Assembly (NCBI GenBank): GCA_031761405.1
Contig: JASEVX010000017.1
Location: 10,869,580 to 10,933,579 of the forward strand
Length of the DNA: 64,000 nucleotides
Direction: 5' to 3'
DNA from: Serripes groenlandicus
Lineage: Eukaryota; Mollusca; Bivalvia; Cardiida; Cardiidae
In this document: positions 10,584 through 21,776 of the stretch, piece after piece
How the letters are laid out: each line of letters starts with the position of its first letter
How positions within the stretch are numbered: position 1 is the first letter of the stretch
Translations under genes and position numbers: made by a program
Notes under the pieces: model-generated
The model's database searches: none
What the model was told of the DNA's origin: nothing
Seen by the model: the letters and a program-made list of their open reading frames with translations, nothing else

Positions 10584-13500
10584 GTAAGTATAGTAATCCC
10601 GTTTCCATGGATTATGATATTTAATAATTGTTCAGAGCTCGAGATAAGGGGCATTTTTCATGTTCTAAAATCTTTATTTGACAATCAAACCCTATGTTGT
10701 GGGTACCCAAAAGAATCGTCTCAGACGATTTTGTTAAGTAATCAGAGAAATATTGTGGGGAAAAGACCTGTTCAATCACTCTTATCTAGTCCTCTGATTT
10801 TAATATCTTACAATTGAGGCAAATGGTGTAATATCTGGGAAAGTGGATGTATTCATTTACAATTGTGTTCCGTTCAATATTTGTCTTTATTATCTCGTAG
10901 TCATTATTTTTATTTTCATTATTACCAATACTATTATCATTCTTTTTATCATTATTATTATCATCATTATAATTTTCATCATTATTATGATTATTATTAT
11001 TTCCAATAATGATATAGTAAAGGTCGCGTTTAGTAATGCTGTTGATCTTATTGTATAACGCCATAGCAATAAAGTTGCCTCTTCTCCGAACATCATTAAA
11101 GTATGGTGATCACGTTTTACTTACTTTACTTACACATCTGTATACTATTCTGTATGATATATATACCACCGTCAGAGCTCTAGAAAAAGGCCATTTGGGT
11201 TGGATAATATTGTTGGAAAAAGAGCTGTAAATCCCTCCCTTTACCGGACCTCTGCACAGATACTCAAAGCTTCATTATTAATCGTATATATATATAGGAT
11301 CTGACATGAGTTGTCATTTGATATAAAGTTTAATTAAACGAGCTCAAGAAATTTGTCATTAAACTAGCCTTTGGCGAGCTCAGTAACACATTTCTTGGAC
11401 TTTATGAAATGACAACGAATGTCAGATTATTTTAATCACATGACGAAACACAAAAAGAAAATCGTTTTTTCGCTATCAAAAAATAGTCCCAACATGTAGT
11501 ACTCAATAGACTGTTAACTAATCACATAAAACGATATTTTTATGACATAAAATGGTCCCGTTTCCTCGTCCATCTATCGTGACGTTTGTGTTTACCGGAT
11601 ACATGTTCGCAGCCATTTTGTAAACATTCGCGGATGAATACACAAATAGTGATTCGGTCATGTTATATTACACGTGTCATATATAAATAAATACGTAATG
11701 GATATATTACATCGGATACAAGCATTGTTATGTGATAAATATATAAATTCTTCGTTTTTCAGAAATGGCGAGGAATGGCACAAAATCCGTAAAATTCTGA
11801 ATAGACGTTTGTTAAAACCTGTTCATTCGGGACGCTACATTACAGATCTGAACGACATTTCTGACGAGCTCGCTAGAAAAATCCGATCACTACGTGACGA
11901 AGACACTACGGATAAAACAACGCCAAACATTTTAAATCTCCTTTATGCATGGTCAATTGAAAGTGAGTTTATACGTTTAAATTGTTTCATTTATATACAA
12001 ATAAAGAATTGAATTTATTTATAACAAAAGCAACACCACACATGTTTTGGCCGGATTGCTCTAGCAATTCCGGTCTATAGATTGGCGATGTCCGTCCGTC
12101 CGTCCTGGTGACCGAGTACTTGTGGGGTGTTCGTTCTTAGGAAAGTAACAGCATTATACACATCTGAAGGAGGCAACACATTGGACAAATAATTAAAAAA
12201 TATATTTTGAGAGTGTAATTAATGTATCAAGTTGGAAACATTGAGGCAAAAGGAGAAATCCTTTCGTCACAAAGCTTTCAAATGTCGTCTTCTGCAGTTT
12301 CGGTGAAATGCGTTTGTAGGTGGGTAAAGGACTAGGTCTAAATAAGGGGCGATTTGCATGTTCTAAAATCCTTATCTGACCCTCTAACCCTATGTTGTTG
12401 GTACTCAAAAGAATCGTCTCACTGAGACGATTATTTTGAGTACCAACAACATAGGGTTTGCTTTAATAATAAGATAGCAATTATTGGAAAAAGAGCTGAA
12501 TATCCCTCCTTATCTAGACCTCTTGATTATCTAACTAAACATACACTTCCAATTTGTAGGTATAAGTCAAGTTATTGTTGATAAACGGATTGGCTGTTTA
12601 GACGAGAGTATTCCGGAGGACATGAACCGATTCGTCAAGTCGATCGAGGATATGATGTACACAAGTCACCAACTGATGGTATTTAGTAATGTTCACAAAA
12701 AATTGAATACACCAATATGGAGGAAACACGTCAGATCCTGGGACAACATCATTGAAACAGGTAAGTCTTTTCACGTGACTATTAGCCCCTTTCGCGTATA
12801 CAAGCAAAACTGAAGCAGACGACTATGAAAACATTTCATTTAGATAAATCGTCTTCTGCAGAGACGTCAGAAAGCGTCTATAATTTGAAAGGCTAAAACC
12901 AGGTATAAAACCAGGTATGACACCAGGTATGAAACCAGGTATGACACCAGGTATGACACCGGGTATGCAAAATTTAAAGAATCATCTGGTTTCTAACACC
13001 AGGACAAAGTATTGAACAATCTGGAAAATAAGGAATTAAATTACAGAGTGGAAAACATTGTGTTAAATAGAGCATTTGTTCGTTTTCCATTAATGTATTT
13101 GAAAAATCGCTTACTGCGAATACGTCAAACGAGCCGTCCCACGAGAAAACCAACATTATGGACCCTGCGTAATGTGTCGACTCATTTCAATCCGGGCCGA
13201 CACATTCCCTCTCGGGGGGGGGGGGGGGGGGGGTTGGGGTATATATGTATAGAGTAATGACTCCTGAAACAGAGCATCCACAGGAGGCGAAACAAGTCTG
13301 TCCGTCCGGGTAAGCCTGCTTAGCATGCTTAGGCTGATCCGATACTTTATGCAGAGTCCTCAATGTTTGTTTTCTCGTGGGACGACTCAAATGTTGACTG
13401 TAGCCTGGAGCGGATGGGTCTTTACACCAAACAGTCAACAAATGTGGGCGATGTTATCAGATGTCAAATTACTCACATAAGTATGGATGTACTAATACTA

Positions 13501-16500
13501 TATGAAGCAGAACGGAGTTACAGAATATGATGTGTTTACATCTTTTTTATTCTAATAACCCGTTCCCACTTGTATGCGCATTTTGACGCACCGGAAACGG
13601 TTTACGTCTGAAAACATATTGAGTAATTTCTCCTTTTCCACTATGTTTGAGACTTTATTCATAAATTTGACATTCATTTCGTAGAGATGTTCCATGTTTT
13701 TGTCTAGATATTTTCAAATCGTTTGTTGTATTCGAGAAAGGGTTAACTTCTCTATACTTGAATGGATAACCTGTGACTAAAAGTGGAAAACATTGTGGCA
13801 AATGGAGAAATTGTTCGTTTTGAGCAATTTCTTCTTTTGGCACTATGTTTTCAAAAAAAGCCGTCTGCTGCAGAGGCGTCAGAAAGTGTCTATATGAGGG
13901 AAAGGGTTAAGAAAGTGTGTTCAAAATCGAAAACATCAATGAATAGATTGGATAGGGGCACACAACAGAATGTTGGTTATAATGTCTTCATTTATCATTC
14001 AGTGTAGGTGTATATATATGTGTGCTAGTATTTGACACAGAACACAGTTACAATGAAGACTGATTTCCATCTTTTGTATAAAAAGTGAGAACAAACTCTA
14101 AATTATCTTTCAATACATTGATTAGATTGACACATTCTTTTAATTATAATATTTTTTTGTTTATCATTCCAGCAAAGAATATTCTCGATTCAAAACGAGA
14201 TCAAATATCAAGTCGAGTAGGAAGCGACACGGAAGGGACCCTGACGGACGTGACGTTTTTGGAGTACATGCTCGCCAGCGACAATCTCACCACAGAAGAA
14301 ATCTATACAAACATCACAGAGTGTCTGCTGGCTGGGGTGGACTCGGTGAGTCTTTCAGCTTCTCTTTAAACCAGCCTTGTCATGGTGGAGTGCCCTTGGG
14401 CAAGGCACATTTTCTAGCCTAGTACTGGTTTGTTTACCCAGGGATCATGGATAAGTGAACTGTCGCCGTGATATAACTGAAATATTGTTGAAAGCGGCGT
14501 AAAACCCCAATACATACATTAAACAAGCCTTTCATATACAGACGAGCCCCAGTAGCTCAGTCGGTATCGACGCGGGCTGTCAATCCAGGGGTTGTGAGTT
14601 CGAATCCCGGCTCGGCAAACTTGCTTTCCGAGGATTGACAAAAGTCAATGCGACATGCGTCATTCGCCTTCCACCAATGGGCTAAGTCTATGTGGAAAAG
14701 CAGCCAGTTGCTTGGGAAGATTGTTGTGTGGAATACTGGTGTGATAAAACCAGGAAATGCATGAGTAGGTGAACTGGTCGCCGTGATATACATGAGAAAT
14801 TGTTATAAACGGCGTTACACCCCAATCAATTCCTCACATACAGTCGACGTATATGCAGTAGACGAGTTTTGAAAACATTGTGTGGGATAATGTCAAATAG
14901 CTCAGAATGAGCAATTTCGTCTTATCAACATTTTTTTAACCTTTTCCTTAATACGACAATTCTGCAGCAGACAACTTTGAACACATTTTGTCCAAAAATA
15001 GAATATCTCTATAAATGAATGGATGACTTATATAGATACATACACACACACACATATATATATAAATATACATGTAAATAGTCTTGGAGGACTGCTTAAC
15101 CCTTTCCCTCATATAGACGCTTTCTGACGCCTCTGCAGCAGACGACTTTTTGAAAACATAGTGACAAAAGAAGAAATTGCACAAAACGTGCAATTTCTCC
15201 TTTTGACACAATGTTTTCCACCATATATATATGTGTATGTGGATGCACATCAAAAGAAAAAAAACACAATAACACAATTACAACCGTTCACACAAACCGT
15301 TAAGTAAAATCTGAAACACGAAATATTGAAAAAACAAATGAAAACAAAAAAATTGAAAGAAACAGCAATGTCTGTAAAAGACGGCTTTTGCAAACGTTTG
15401 GAATATATTGACTGTCTGGATTTTTTTATTGTTTCAAATAAATGGTCATTTTAGTATGATGGTTGTGTAGGGTTTCGAACGCACGTCTGCTTCATCGACA
15501 ACTTGTTTGAAGATTATGGATTCATTAGAACAGATTTACAGTATAGTACACAATAAAAACGTACAGTGTTATTTATTGTATTTGGTATTTCTCTTTCAGA
15601 CCTCGAATACATTAGCTGTAGCGATATACCTCCTGTCTACCCACCCCGAGGTGCAGAGAAAGGTGAAAGAAGAGGTGGACAATCTAAACGTTGGGGATAG
15701 TCAATTCACGCTGGATCACCTCAATTCCATGCCTTACATTAAAGCTGTGGTTAAAGAAACTCTCCGATTATATCCCATCGTACCAATAAACGCCCGAATA
15801 CTGACGGACGATACAGTCATTAGTGGCTATACTATACCGAAAAATGTAAGTTGTGTTTGGAAACAAAAATGTATGCAGTGTCTTTATGCACATCATGTTT
15901 CTCAAATGGTGCATGCTTTCAAAACATAATTTTGTTTATAAATGATATCAATCAATGGCAAAATTAAAAAAAAAAAAAATGACACAAGATGTGGAGTCTT
16001 TGGTTCATCATGCTTTTAACATTTCTTGTAGGATAATATTTGCATAAGAGTATTACTACTATATTCGCACACCAATTAAAGATCTAATTCGATATCTTAA
16101 TCAGCCGTTTGCTCCTTAAGCTATTCAAATGATATAAATGTAATCAATTGAATATTGTTGGGTATTAAGTAATACGAATAATTATTGACAAGAGTTGGAA
16201 TCATGTATCATTGTCGTAAATGTAGAAATTGCTCATTGTACGCAATTTCTACATTTTGCAACAATGATTTCAAGAGTCGTCTGCATCATAGGAGTCAGAA
16301 AGCGTTCGCATGTGGGGAGGGGTTAAAAAAACCCTTTCCCTCATACGACAATTATGCAGCAGACGACTTTGAACACATTTTGTCAAAAAACAGAAAATCT
16401 CTATAATTGAATGGATAACCTATGACTAAAATTGTTCAAAAGGAGAAATTGCTCGTTTTGAGCAATTTCTTCTTTTGTCAATATGTTTTCAAAAAGCCGT

Positions 16501-17900
16501 CTGCTGCAGATGCGTCAGAAAGCGTATATATGAGGGAAAGGGTTAATTCGGCCCAACGTGTGTTGAAGGAAACAACATCAGCTTCTATGATAAGAGTAAT
16601 TGCTTCACGGAAGAGAATACAAATATATAGATATATTAATATTCATAGTTAAAGCTGAACGAAAGAGAATACAAATATATAAATATATTAATATTCATAG
16701 TTAAGCTGAACGAAAGAGAATACAAATATATAAACATATTAATATTCATAGTTAAGCTGAACGAAAGAGAATACAAATATATAAATATATTAATATTCAT
16801 AGTTAAGCTGAACGAAAGAGAATACAAATATATACATATATTAATATTCATAGTTAAGCTGAACGAAAGAGAATATAAATATATAAACATATTAATATTC
16901 ATAGTTAAGCTGAACGAAAGAGAATACAAATATATAAATATATTAATATTCATAGTTAAAGCTGAACACCTAGTAAAATGTATTGTATCTTCCATATTTC
17001 CAGACGATCATGATGTTAAACACGTTCACAATGTGCCGTGATCCGTCCATGTTTACCGAAGCAGACTCCTTCATACCAGAACGGTGGTTGAGGGGAGAGG
17101 CACGAGAGTTCAGTCCGTTTACGTCACTTCCGTTTGGATTTGGCGCTCGAGCATGTGTTGGAAGGCGACTTGCCGAGAAAATGCTTCACCTTACAGTGGC
17201 AAATGTAAGTACAGATTATTCTTTTGATTTGTTAAGTATTTGCTGCTGCATCTTTTCATTGGCGTAACTTATTTGGTTAAAATTGGTTGATTTTTGGTTG
17301 TGGGTTGGGCTTACAAATAGACCACACTGCATACGTAAGTTTCTTAAAACGCCAAACTTTTAGTATATGGATTGATAGAAAAGATAAAATATTATAACTG
17401 GAACTACACTTCTAGCTTTGTGGCAGAATATGCGATTAGTTATATAACGCATGAGCGCCTTCTGTGAAAAGGGTACACATTGGCTTTTGTGAGCATTCTG
17501 TATCCAGATCACCCTTTGCATTATGTCAACCTGTGCAGACTTTGATAGGACTTAAGGGGTGGACAAGATGATTGAACGTACATTGTTCGGAAATGCCAAC
17601 TTGAACCTTTTCACCTGCACTGGCTCAAATATAGCATTCCCTGTTCGCAGCAGATTCAAAGAAACCCCAAATCGGAAGATTCGGATCGTTTTTATGCTGA
17701 TGGATTTCAAATTTATCAGCGTATCCAAAATGAAAACCTTTTGTATTTATATACAGTTTGTGACATAACGTTTCTTTCTGTTTCAGATTGCCAGAAACTA
17801 CAATCTGACACCAGTAGAACCATCCAGCCCAGTCGAACCGTTCGTCCGGACAGTGCTGACCTTGGGTGCAGATCTGCCCGTTGAATTCCATGACCGATGA
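10393..17900 (+). CDS. Mitochondrial-clan cytochrome P450, seven exons, 5' incomplete
   Basis: Join of 10393-10583, 11763-11962, 12560-12760, 14173-14345, 15600-15845, 17004-17204 and 17787-17900. All junctions are AG/GT, the phases agree, and the join totals 1326 nt (441 residues plus TGA). Seen: NGEEWHKIRKILNRRLLKP, the I-helix AGVDST (residues 251-256), KETLR (E308, R311), PERW, and FGFGARACVGRR with heme cysteine C388. Family knowledge: the double arginine after the heme loop and the LNxRLLKP region are typical of the mitochondrial clan, which takes electrons from ferredoxin in the mitochondrial matrix and hydroxylates steroid-like or other lipophilic substrates. The usual length is about 500-530, so roughly 60-90 N-terminal residues are missing. 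The substrate and CYP family cannot be fixed. The usual I-helix Thr after Asp is Ser here, a conservative change. No stop or frameshift interrupts the visible exons, so it is probably functional. Confidence 0.93.
10633..10796 (+). mobile_element. Family E MITE downstream of P450 exon a
   Basis: CAGAGCTCGAGATAAGGGG to ATCTAGTCCTCTG, opposite in orientation to the copy at 10188. The right hairpin arm is mostly deleted. Confidence 0.82.
10903..11012. repeat. ATT/ATC low-complexity tract
   Basis: A pyrimidine-A rich trinucleotide-like run in P450 intron 1. Open on both strands only because of composition. Confidence 0.85.
11172..11256. mobile_element. Family E MITE, deleted copy
   Basis: GTCAGAGCTCTAGAAAAAGG then AAATCCCTCCCTTTACCGGA and CCTCTG. 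No hairpin core. Confidence 0.6.
11257..11762 (+). other. 3' part of P450 intron 1
   Basis: AT-rich. GAGCTCAAGAAATTTGTCAT near 11341 and its rough inverse (GAGCTCAGTAACACATTTCT) suggest a decayed foldback. Confidence 0.5.
11763..11962 (+). CDS. P450 exon b (C-helix region)
   Basis: The acceptor CGTTTTTCAG is followed by the base that completes the split Ala codon, then NGEEWHKIRKILNRRLLKP. The Trp and Arg of WxxxR contact a heme propionate in P450s. The exon ends at GTGAGT with one base left over. Confidence 0.93.
12218..12330. mobile_element. Family A MITE, degenerate
   Basis: GAGGCAAAAGGAGAAATCC, CAAATGTCGTCTTCTGCAG and TTGTAGGTGGGTAAAGGA in order. Confidence 0.55.
12328..12525 (+). mobile_element. 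Family E MITE in P450 intron 2
   Basis: The hairpin at 12388-12456 has 34-base arms with one mismatch (AAAAG/AAAAT) and one central base. The right end is ATCCCTCCTTATCTAGACCT. It ends 34 bases before exon c. Confidence 0.87.
12560..12760 (+). CDS. P450 exon c (E to G helix region)
   Basis: The acceptor AATTTGTAG is followed by a frame reading ISQVIVDKRIGCLDESIP, then MYTSHQLM and WRKHVRSWDNI, ending at GTAAGT. The pattern 'R-x-G-C-L' followed by W-x3-W spacing is typical of mitochondrial P450s. One base (G) carries to the next exon. Confidence 0.93.
12782..12896. mobile_element. Family A MITE, degenerate, P450 intron 3
   Basis: TTAGCCCCTTTCGCGTATAC to AATTTGAAAGGCTAA, centre missing. Confidence 0.55.
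12898..12966. repeat. 12-bp microsatellite-like repeat
   Basis: Six units of ACCAGGTATGAC/A, directly after the degenerate A copy. Confidence 0.88.
13131..13389. mobile_element. Family C MITE with poly-G tract
   Basis: GAGCCGTCCCACGAG to CGTGGGACGACTCA. A run of 20 G at 13214-13233 replaces the GGGGGATAG stretch of other copies. Part of the first internal palindrome is deleted. Confidence 0.85.
13557..13746. mobile_element. Family A MITE, degenerate
   Basis: AACCCGTTCCCACTTGTATG to GAGAAAGGGTTAA. The central hairpin is reduced to AATTTCTCCTTTTCCAC. Confidence 0.65.
13747..13910. mobile_element. Family A MITE, reverse orientation, left-truncated
   Basis: Abuts the previous copy at its TTAA (13743-13746). 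Runs to ATGAGGGAAAGGGTTAA, core GAAATTGTTC-GTTTT-GAGCAATTTC. Confidence 0.82.
14173..14345 (+). CDS. P450 exon d (H helix to first half of I helix)
   Basis: The acceptor ATCATTCCAG opens the exon, which ends in ECLLAGVDS followed by GTGAGT. The intron cuts the oxygen-activation motif between Ser255 and Thr256, so correct splicing of this junction is essential for activity. Two SINE insertions begin 33 bp and 198 bp downstream of the donor. Confidence 0.94.
14379..14518 (+). mobile_element. SINE-2, 5'-truncated, in P450 intron 4
   Basis: Flanked by TTAAACCAGCCTT (14366-14378) and TTAAACAAGCCTT (14519-14531), a 13-bp duplication with one change. Body TAGCCTAGTACTGGTTTG, tail GGCGTAAAACCCCAA. 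Confidence 0.87.
14544..14830 (+). mobile_element. SINE-1, near full length, in P450 intron 4
   Basis: The head has A-box AGTAGCTCAGTCGGTATCGA and B-box GAGTTCGAATCCCGG. The body ends in CGTTACACCCCAATCAAT. Flanks TCATATACAGACGAG and TCACATACAGTCGAC look like an aged target duplication. Confidence 0.88.
14834..14935. mobile_element. Family A MITE fragment
   Basis: CAGTAGACGAGTTTTGAAAA, then AATAGCTCAGAATGAGCAAT. Confidence 0.5.
14936..15036. mobile_element. Family A MITE, reverse left half
   Basis: TTAACCTTTTCCTTAATACG to TGAATGGATGACTTATATAG, cut before the hairpin by a CA/TA microsatellite. Confidence 0.7.
15037..15080. repeat. CA/TA microsatellite
   Basis: ATACACACACACACACA-type run followed by TATATATA, between two truncated A copies. 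Confidence 0.85.
15096..15221. mobile_element. Family A MITE, left part
   Basis: TTAACCCTTTCCCTCATA through the complete central hairpin to ACAATGTTTTCCACC. The right side is replaced by a TA-rich stretch. Confidence 0.8.
15600..15845 (+). CDS. P450 exon e (second half of I helix to K helix)
   Basis: The acceptor TTTCTCTTTCAG is followed by TSNTLAVAIYLLSTHPEVQ and KAVVKETLRLYPIVP, ending ISGYTIPKN with GTAAGT. It contains the invariant ExxR. Phase 0 at both ends; 82 codons. Confidence 0.95.
16186..16326. mobile_element. Family A MITE fragment with long central hairpin
   Basis: TCGTAAATGTAGAAATTGC and GCAATTTCTACATTTTGC pair across the centre. Ends GGGGAGGGGTTAA. Confidence 0.7.
16330..16546. 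mobile_element. Family A MITE, reverse orientation, complete
   Basis: AAACCCTTTCCCTCATACG to TATGAGGGAAAGGGTTAA, core GAAATTGCTC-GTTTT-GAGCAATTTC. In P450 intron 5. Confidence 0.88.
16613..16967. repeat. 51-bp minisatellite in P450 intron 5
   Basis: GCTGAACGAAAGAGAATAC plus an AT-rich remainder, units at 16654, 16705, 16756 and on, about seven. It ends close to the exon f acceptor. The 119-codon minus-strand frame across it is a periodic artefact (17-residue units). Confidence 0.93.
17004..17204 (+). CDS. P450 exon f (meander and heme loop)
   Basis: The acceptor CATATTTCCAG opens 67 codons in phase 0. They hold CRDPSMF, FIPERWLRG and LPFGFGARACVGRRLAE, the thiolate-ligand loop with Cys at residue 51 of the exon. 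A 51-bp minisatellite ends about 30 bp before the acceptor. Confidence 0.95.
17205..17786 (+). other. P450 intron 6, no repeat recognised
   Basis: 582 bases between the exon f donor and exon g acceptor. AT-rich; nothing else supported. Confidence 0.8.
17787..17900 (+). CDS. P450 terminal exon g
   Basis: The acceptor TTCTGTTTCAG opens 37 codons beginning IARNYNLTPVEP and ending LPVEFHDR, then TGA at 17898-17900. The C-terminal strand pattern fits P450s. I saw no canonical AATAAA in the next 200 bases, so the 3' end of the transcript is not placed. Confidence 0.9.
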   Translation: MARNYNLTPVEPSSPVEPFVRTVLTLGADLPVEFHDR

Positions 17901-18387
17901 AGGTCAATGCCTTTATCTGAACAAATATCCGTTTCTGTCAAGAACACTGTAAACTTTAAAGTGCAATATATATAAAACGTTTGACGCTCACAGCTAAGCA
18001 CAATTACATTTCTCGATCACGCCCCATCAAAGATGATTTGATTCATTGAAATTCTCACTTACATATACTTTCGGGAGAAGACAACTTTTGAAAACATTGT
18101 AAAAAAAAGGGGGGGAAATTGCGACCCATATACTGGTATCAATGAGCAAGTGCCTGGGAAAAGGGACAAGCCGGTGCATCTTCTACGTCTGATCAATATA
18201 TACACCGTTCATATATTACTATATTTAAACCTGAATCATACACATTAATATTATTGACACAAACCTGTTAGAAGATTTTCTCTCTCAACTTGTGTAGATT
18301 CTGATAAGACTGAGCAGGTTGCCAAGGTGATCTGAACATGCACTTTTCAGGAATGCCAACTTTCTCATAAACTGGCTAAAATTGTTA

Positions 18388-18579
18388 GTAAACCCTTTCC
18401 CGTATACAACAAATCTGCAGCACTGGAAACTCCCTTTAAACGCAAGTACAATAACTGAAAACATGGTGACTAAAGGAGAAATTGCTCGTTTTGAGAAATT
18501 TCTTCTTTTGACAACATGTTTTCAAAAAGCCGTCTGCTGCAGAGGCGTCAGAACGCGTCTATATGAGGGAAAGGGTTAA
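18388..18579. mobile_element. Family A MITE, reverse orientation
   Basis: AAACCCTTTCCCGTATAC to ATGAGGGAAAGGGTTAA. The left side is shortened (CTGGAAACTCCC). The core hairpin has one mismatch. Confidence 0.82.
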
Positions 18580-18897
18580 GATGTAACCCTCAATCTGTAC
18601 AAACTTGTAACAAAATTAGGGACGAGAATACCGGTTGCAGTCTACTGGATATATCGGGTCTTTACTTGTCAAAGTGATACACAGTGAGCTAAAGTGAGCG
18701 GACGTGTGCAATGTTATGATTTGTAGATATTTTGTTAATATGTGTTTATTATGTGGATATACAGGTATGCGTTACACTTACAAGTATATCATAACCTTCC
18801 ACCATCTATGTTAACTGTGATCTAATATAACACACCTAAACGACACAATACGGTCAGGTCATACCAATAGACCTTAAAAATGGTAGAAATGGGTTTC

Positions 18898-18990
18898 CCT
18901 CCTTGATGGGGTGAGCATTACGACTGACTCGCTGGTTTGAGGACCAGTACTACTGGTAAGTTAACCAGGAAACGCCGTGAAACAGTGCAG
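18898..18990 (+). mobile_element. SINE-3 fragment
   Basis: TTACGACTGACTCGCTGGTT, then ACCAGTACTACTGG, then AACGCCGTGAAACAGTG. Confidence 0.65.
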
Positions 18991-19309
18991 ATCCATGTTA
19001 AATGCACAGTTTCAACAGTTGAATAAAATCAACTGTAACAGCAAGTGTCCGTAGCTGGTTAACGTAGAACCTGATTTATATATTAAGTGGACAATGACTA
19101 GTTACACTGAAACATGAAGTGTTCATGGAGATAAAGTCTCATCCATAATCCATTGTCGCCACATCAACCATGACGCCATGACGTCAATGACGCACAGACG
19201 TGAGGGGTACACGTTGTAAATGAATAATTTATTTGAGATTAAATAATTGTTTCGAGGTTTTATCTCACATGTATAGTACACATCGCTGGGTTATTGGTAT
19301 CTAATACGG
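18991..19309. other. Nothing recognised
   Basis: Includes ATGACGCCATGACGTCAATG near 19168; otherwise featureless. Confidence 0.5.
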
Positions 19310-19690
19310 GTAAACAAATCGACGGCGAATGTGTATGAACTTTGCTATGTATACCATGTACCCACAAATTGTGTCCAAAGATTTTATTTGTACAGTCACG
19401 ATGCTCCTACGCTTTGATTGGATGAAAAGAAAATATTGAAGCAAAAAAAAACAAATTTCTATAATTGTGACGTCATTGTATTATCGTAACGCAAATGATG
19501 GATAAATACCCAAAAGGAAATTATAGGAAAGGATAGTTTGACTCGTCACAAATGTAGTTCCGTAAATTATATAATTATTTCATTGAAAGTACTTCATGAA
19601 GGGCAAGTCGATTATTCTTTGTAACTGTCATCATTATTTCATGGATTTAAAATCTTGGACATATTTTAAAGTTGAATATATGCTTAACCA
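19310..19690 (+). repeat. Dispersed repeat G, copy 1
   Basis: Shares ACTTTGCTATGTATACCATG, GATTGGATGAAAAG, CAAATTTCTATAAT, a TGACGTCA octamer (19468-19475) and GGAAAGGATAGTTTGACTCG with copies at 56878 and 59645. Confidence 0.8.
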
Positions 19691-20789
19691 GATAATGGTT
19701 TTAAGTGTATTTCCTTAAGACAGTAGGACTCGTAAATAACTTATAATATTGTAAACAAAGTACTGATAGTGATGCAAGCAAAGTGCTTTGCAGATCACAG
19801 AGAATGATTTACCGATCACAACATTTAATACATGTTTACGCGAAATAGGTAGCACCTATACTTATATCATTGATACAGGATTAACGTCCACTTTCACAAC
19901 ACATTTTTTTAACTCCAGTCATCTCTCTTGTTTCTGCGAAAATACGCATCCCAGTCGAATACAATTTCACTGGTGTACACAGTACGAACAAACTCTATTC
20001 GATTACTGGTTAAATTGTTAATTCATTCCTGTACACTATTACCTCAATCTCACTGTAGAATATTTTTCAATATTCACCACAAGTCAACGATGGTAGTTAC
20101 GGGTGCATTGCACAACACAATGTTTATCTCCAGTGCAATCGTTTCTTCATTAAACTACCGGAATATACGGAATATTATAACAAAACAGGTACCTTGCGAA
20201 CAGAAATCAATGTATGCTTCAGTCTCATACACGCATAAAATAGTCAGACTGATGTAGTTTAAATAACTTTCACTCTTACCTACTTCAAATAATCGCCTCG
20301 CTCATAGTGAAACATTTGACAATTATAAGGGACTTATAAATACAATAGACAGACTGTAACAGAAATACACTTTACAAAACATAACTAACGGGTATGTATC
20401 ACGTTTGTACCAAGTCAAAGGTACAAAGAAACAATTAATTATAAACCGAACTTCATCTATTTCAAGTATGTTTACTATTTTCTTATGCGTGTTACACGTT
20501 TGGACGAATACCAAATAGTATACACAACAAACATATGTTTCTACACATGGACATGTACTTACATATGCGCAAACGTAATTGTTAACTTAATTATATAATA
20601 TGGGTTTTCTCTTTCTGTTTCCTTTTGTCTTTGTAAGCAAACACAGGGGAAAAGGTTAGTGCGTGTACAACGTTAAATGGGAGAATCATCAAACTTGTGT
20701 TTTTTCTCCGTCTATATTCTTTTTTCAAAGGATACCATGAGAATTGAAACCTGGTCCAGGAAATCAAACCCAGGGGGTGATTGCAATAT
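19691..20789. other. Nothing recognised
   Basis: About 1.1 kb AT-rich with short random frames. Confidence 0.55.
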
Positions 20790-20985
20790 CCAGAGGAATG
20801 GATAAGGAGGAGTGCACTGGTCTTGGTCCCAACACTAACTCTCTTATGGCTCCAATAAACCCTATGTTGATGGTACTCAAACGCATCGCCAAACTAGGAC
20901 GATTGTTTTTTAGTACAAACAACCAAGGTTTTGGGTCATATAATGACTTGGAGATGTCAGATACTCTTCTTAACTAGCTAGAACT
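20790..20985 (-). mobile_element. Family E MITE, degenerate
   Basis: CCAGAGGAATGGATAAGGAG, then ACCCTATGTTGATGGTACTC. The partner arm is scrambled (TTTTTTAGTACAAACAACC), so the hairpin is weakened. Confidence 0.72.
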
Positions 20986-21012
20986 GTGACTATCAGTCAT
21001 ATAGCCATGATA

Positions 21013-21275
21013 TGAGGTGTTCCACGAGAAAACTAACACTGTGGACTCTGCGTAAAGTATCGACCGGTATCAGCCTCAGCATGTCGCGCAGGCTAACCCG
21101 GACAGACACTTTTCGCGTCCTGTGGGTTTTCCGTTTCAGGAGTTATTACTCTATACCTCTATCCCACTAAGACGGAATGTCTCGGCCAAGATTAGCCTGC
21201 GCGGACTGCGCAGACTGATCTGGATCGATACATTATGCAGAGTCCATACTATTGGTTTTCTCGTGGAACGGCTCA
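21013..21275. mobile_element. Family C MITE, reverse orientation
   Basis: TGAGGTGTTCCACGAG to TCGTGGAACGGCTCA. The internal palindromes occur in the opposite order to most copies. Confidence 0.88.
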
Positions 21276-21514
21276 TATATAAAAACAAATGCGCACTGTT
21301 TACCACACGTTTATTGAAAATGTCTGTAACTAATGGAAGTACAGCGCAGATCCCGATTATACTTCGTTAATACACAAGCTGGTATAGCTATAAACTGTTC
21401 GTAAATGCTCTAGGGTCGGATTTCCTGGATCACCGTATATGTTTCATGATAGCATAGACAATGACTTTTGATATCATACCTCCAGGTCTGCATTTTAATT
21501 TGTAACTCAGTATA

Positions 21515-21776
21515 TGATCCGTCCCGCGAGAACATTAACATTATGGCCTCTGCGTAATGTATCGACCCAGATCAGCCTGCGCAGTCCGCGCAGACTGATT
21601 TGGGTCGACACATTCCGTCTCAGGGGATATAGGTAAAGAGTAATGATTCCTGAAACAGAAAAACCACAGGAGGCGAACAGTGTCTATCCGGGTAAGTCTT
21701 CGCGACATGCTTAGGCTGATCCGGGTCGATACTTTACGCAGAGTCCACAATGTTGGTTTTCTCGAGGGATGGCTCA
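21515..21776. mobile_element. Family C MITE, complete
   Basis: TGATCCGTCCCGCGAG to CTCGAGGGATGGCTCA. Both palindromes present. Confidence 0.88.

Noticed and set aside
13214..13233. Poly-G tract as a G-quadruplex regulatory element
   Set aside because: It lies inside a C MITE where other copies have a short G run. Likely slippage or a sequencing/assembly homopolymer issue.
14544..14620. tRNA gene with good A and B boxes (also 43359, 44700, 47590)
   Set aside because: The sequence continues into SINE bodies with tails and target duplications, and the acceptor stem does not close.
16636..16995. 119-codon minus-strand frame with hydrophobic 17-residue repeats, like a membrane protein
   Set aside because: It is a translation of a 51-bp intronic minisatellite, antisense to the P450.
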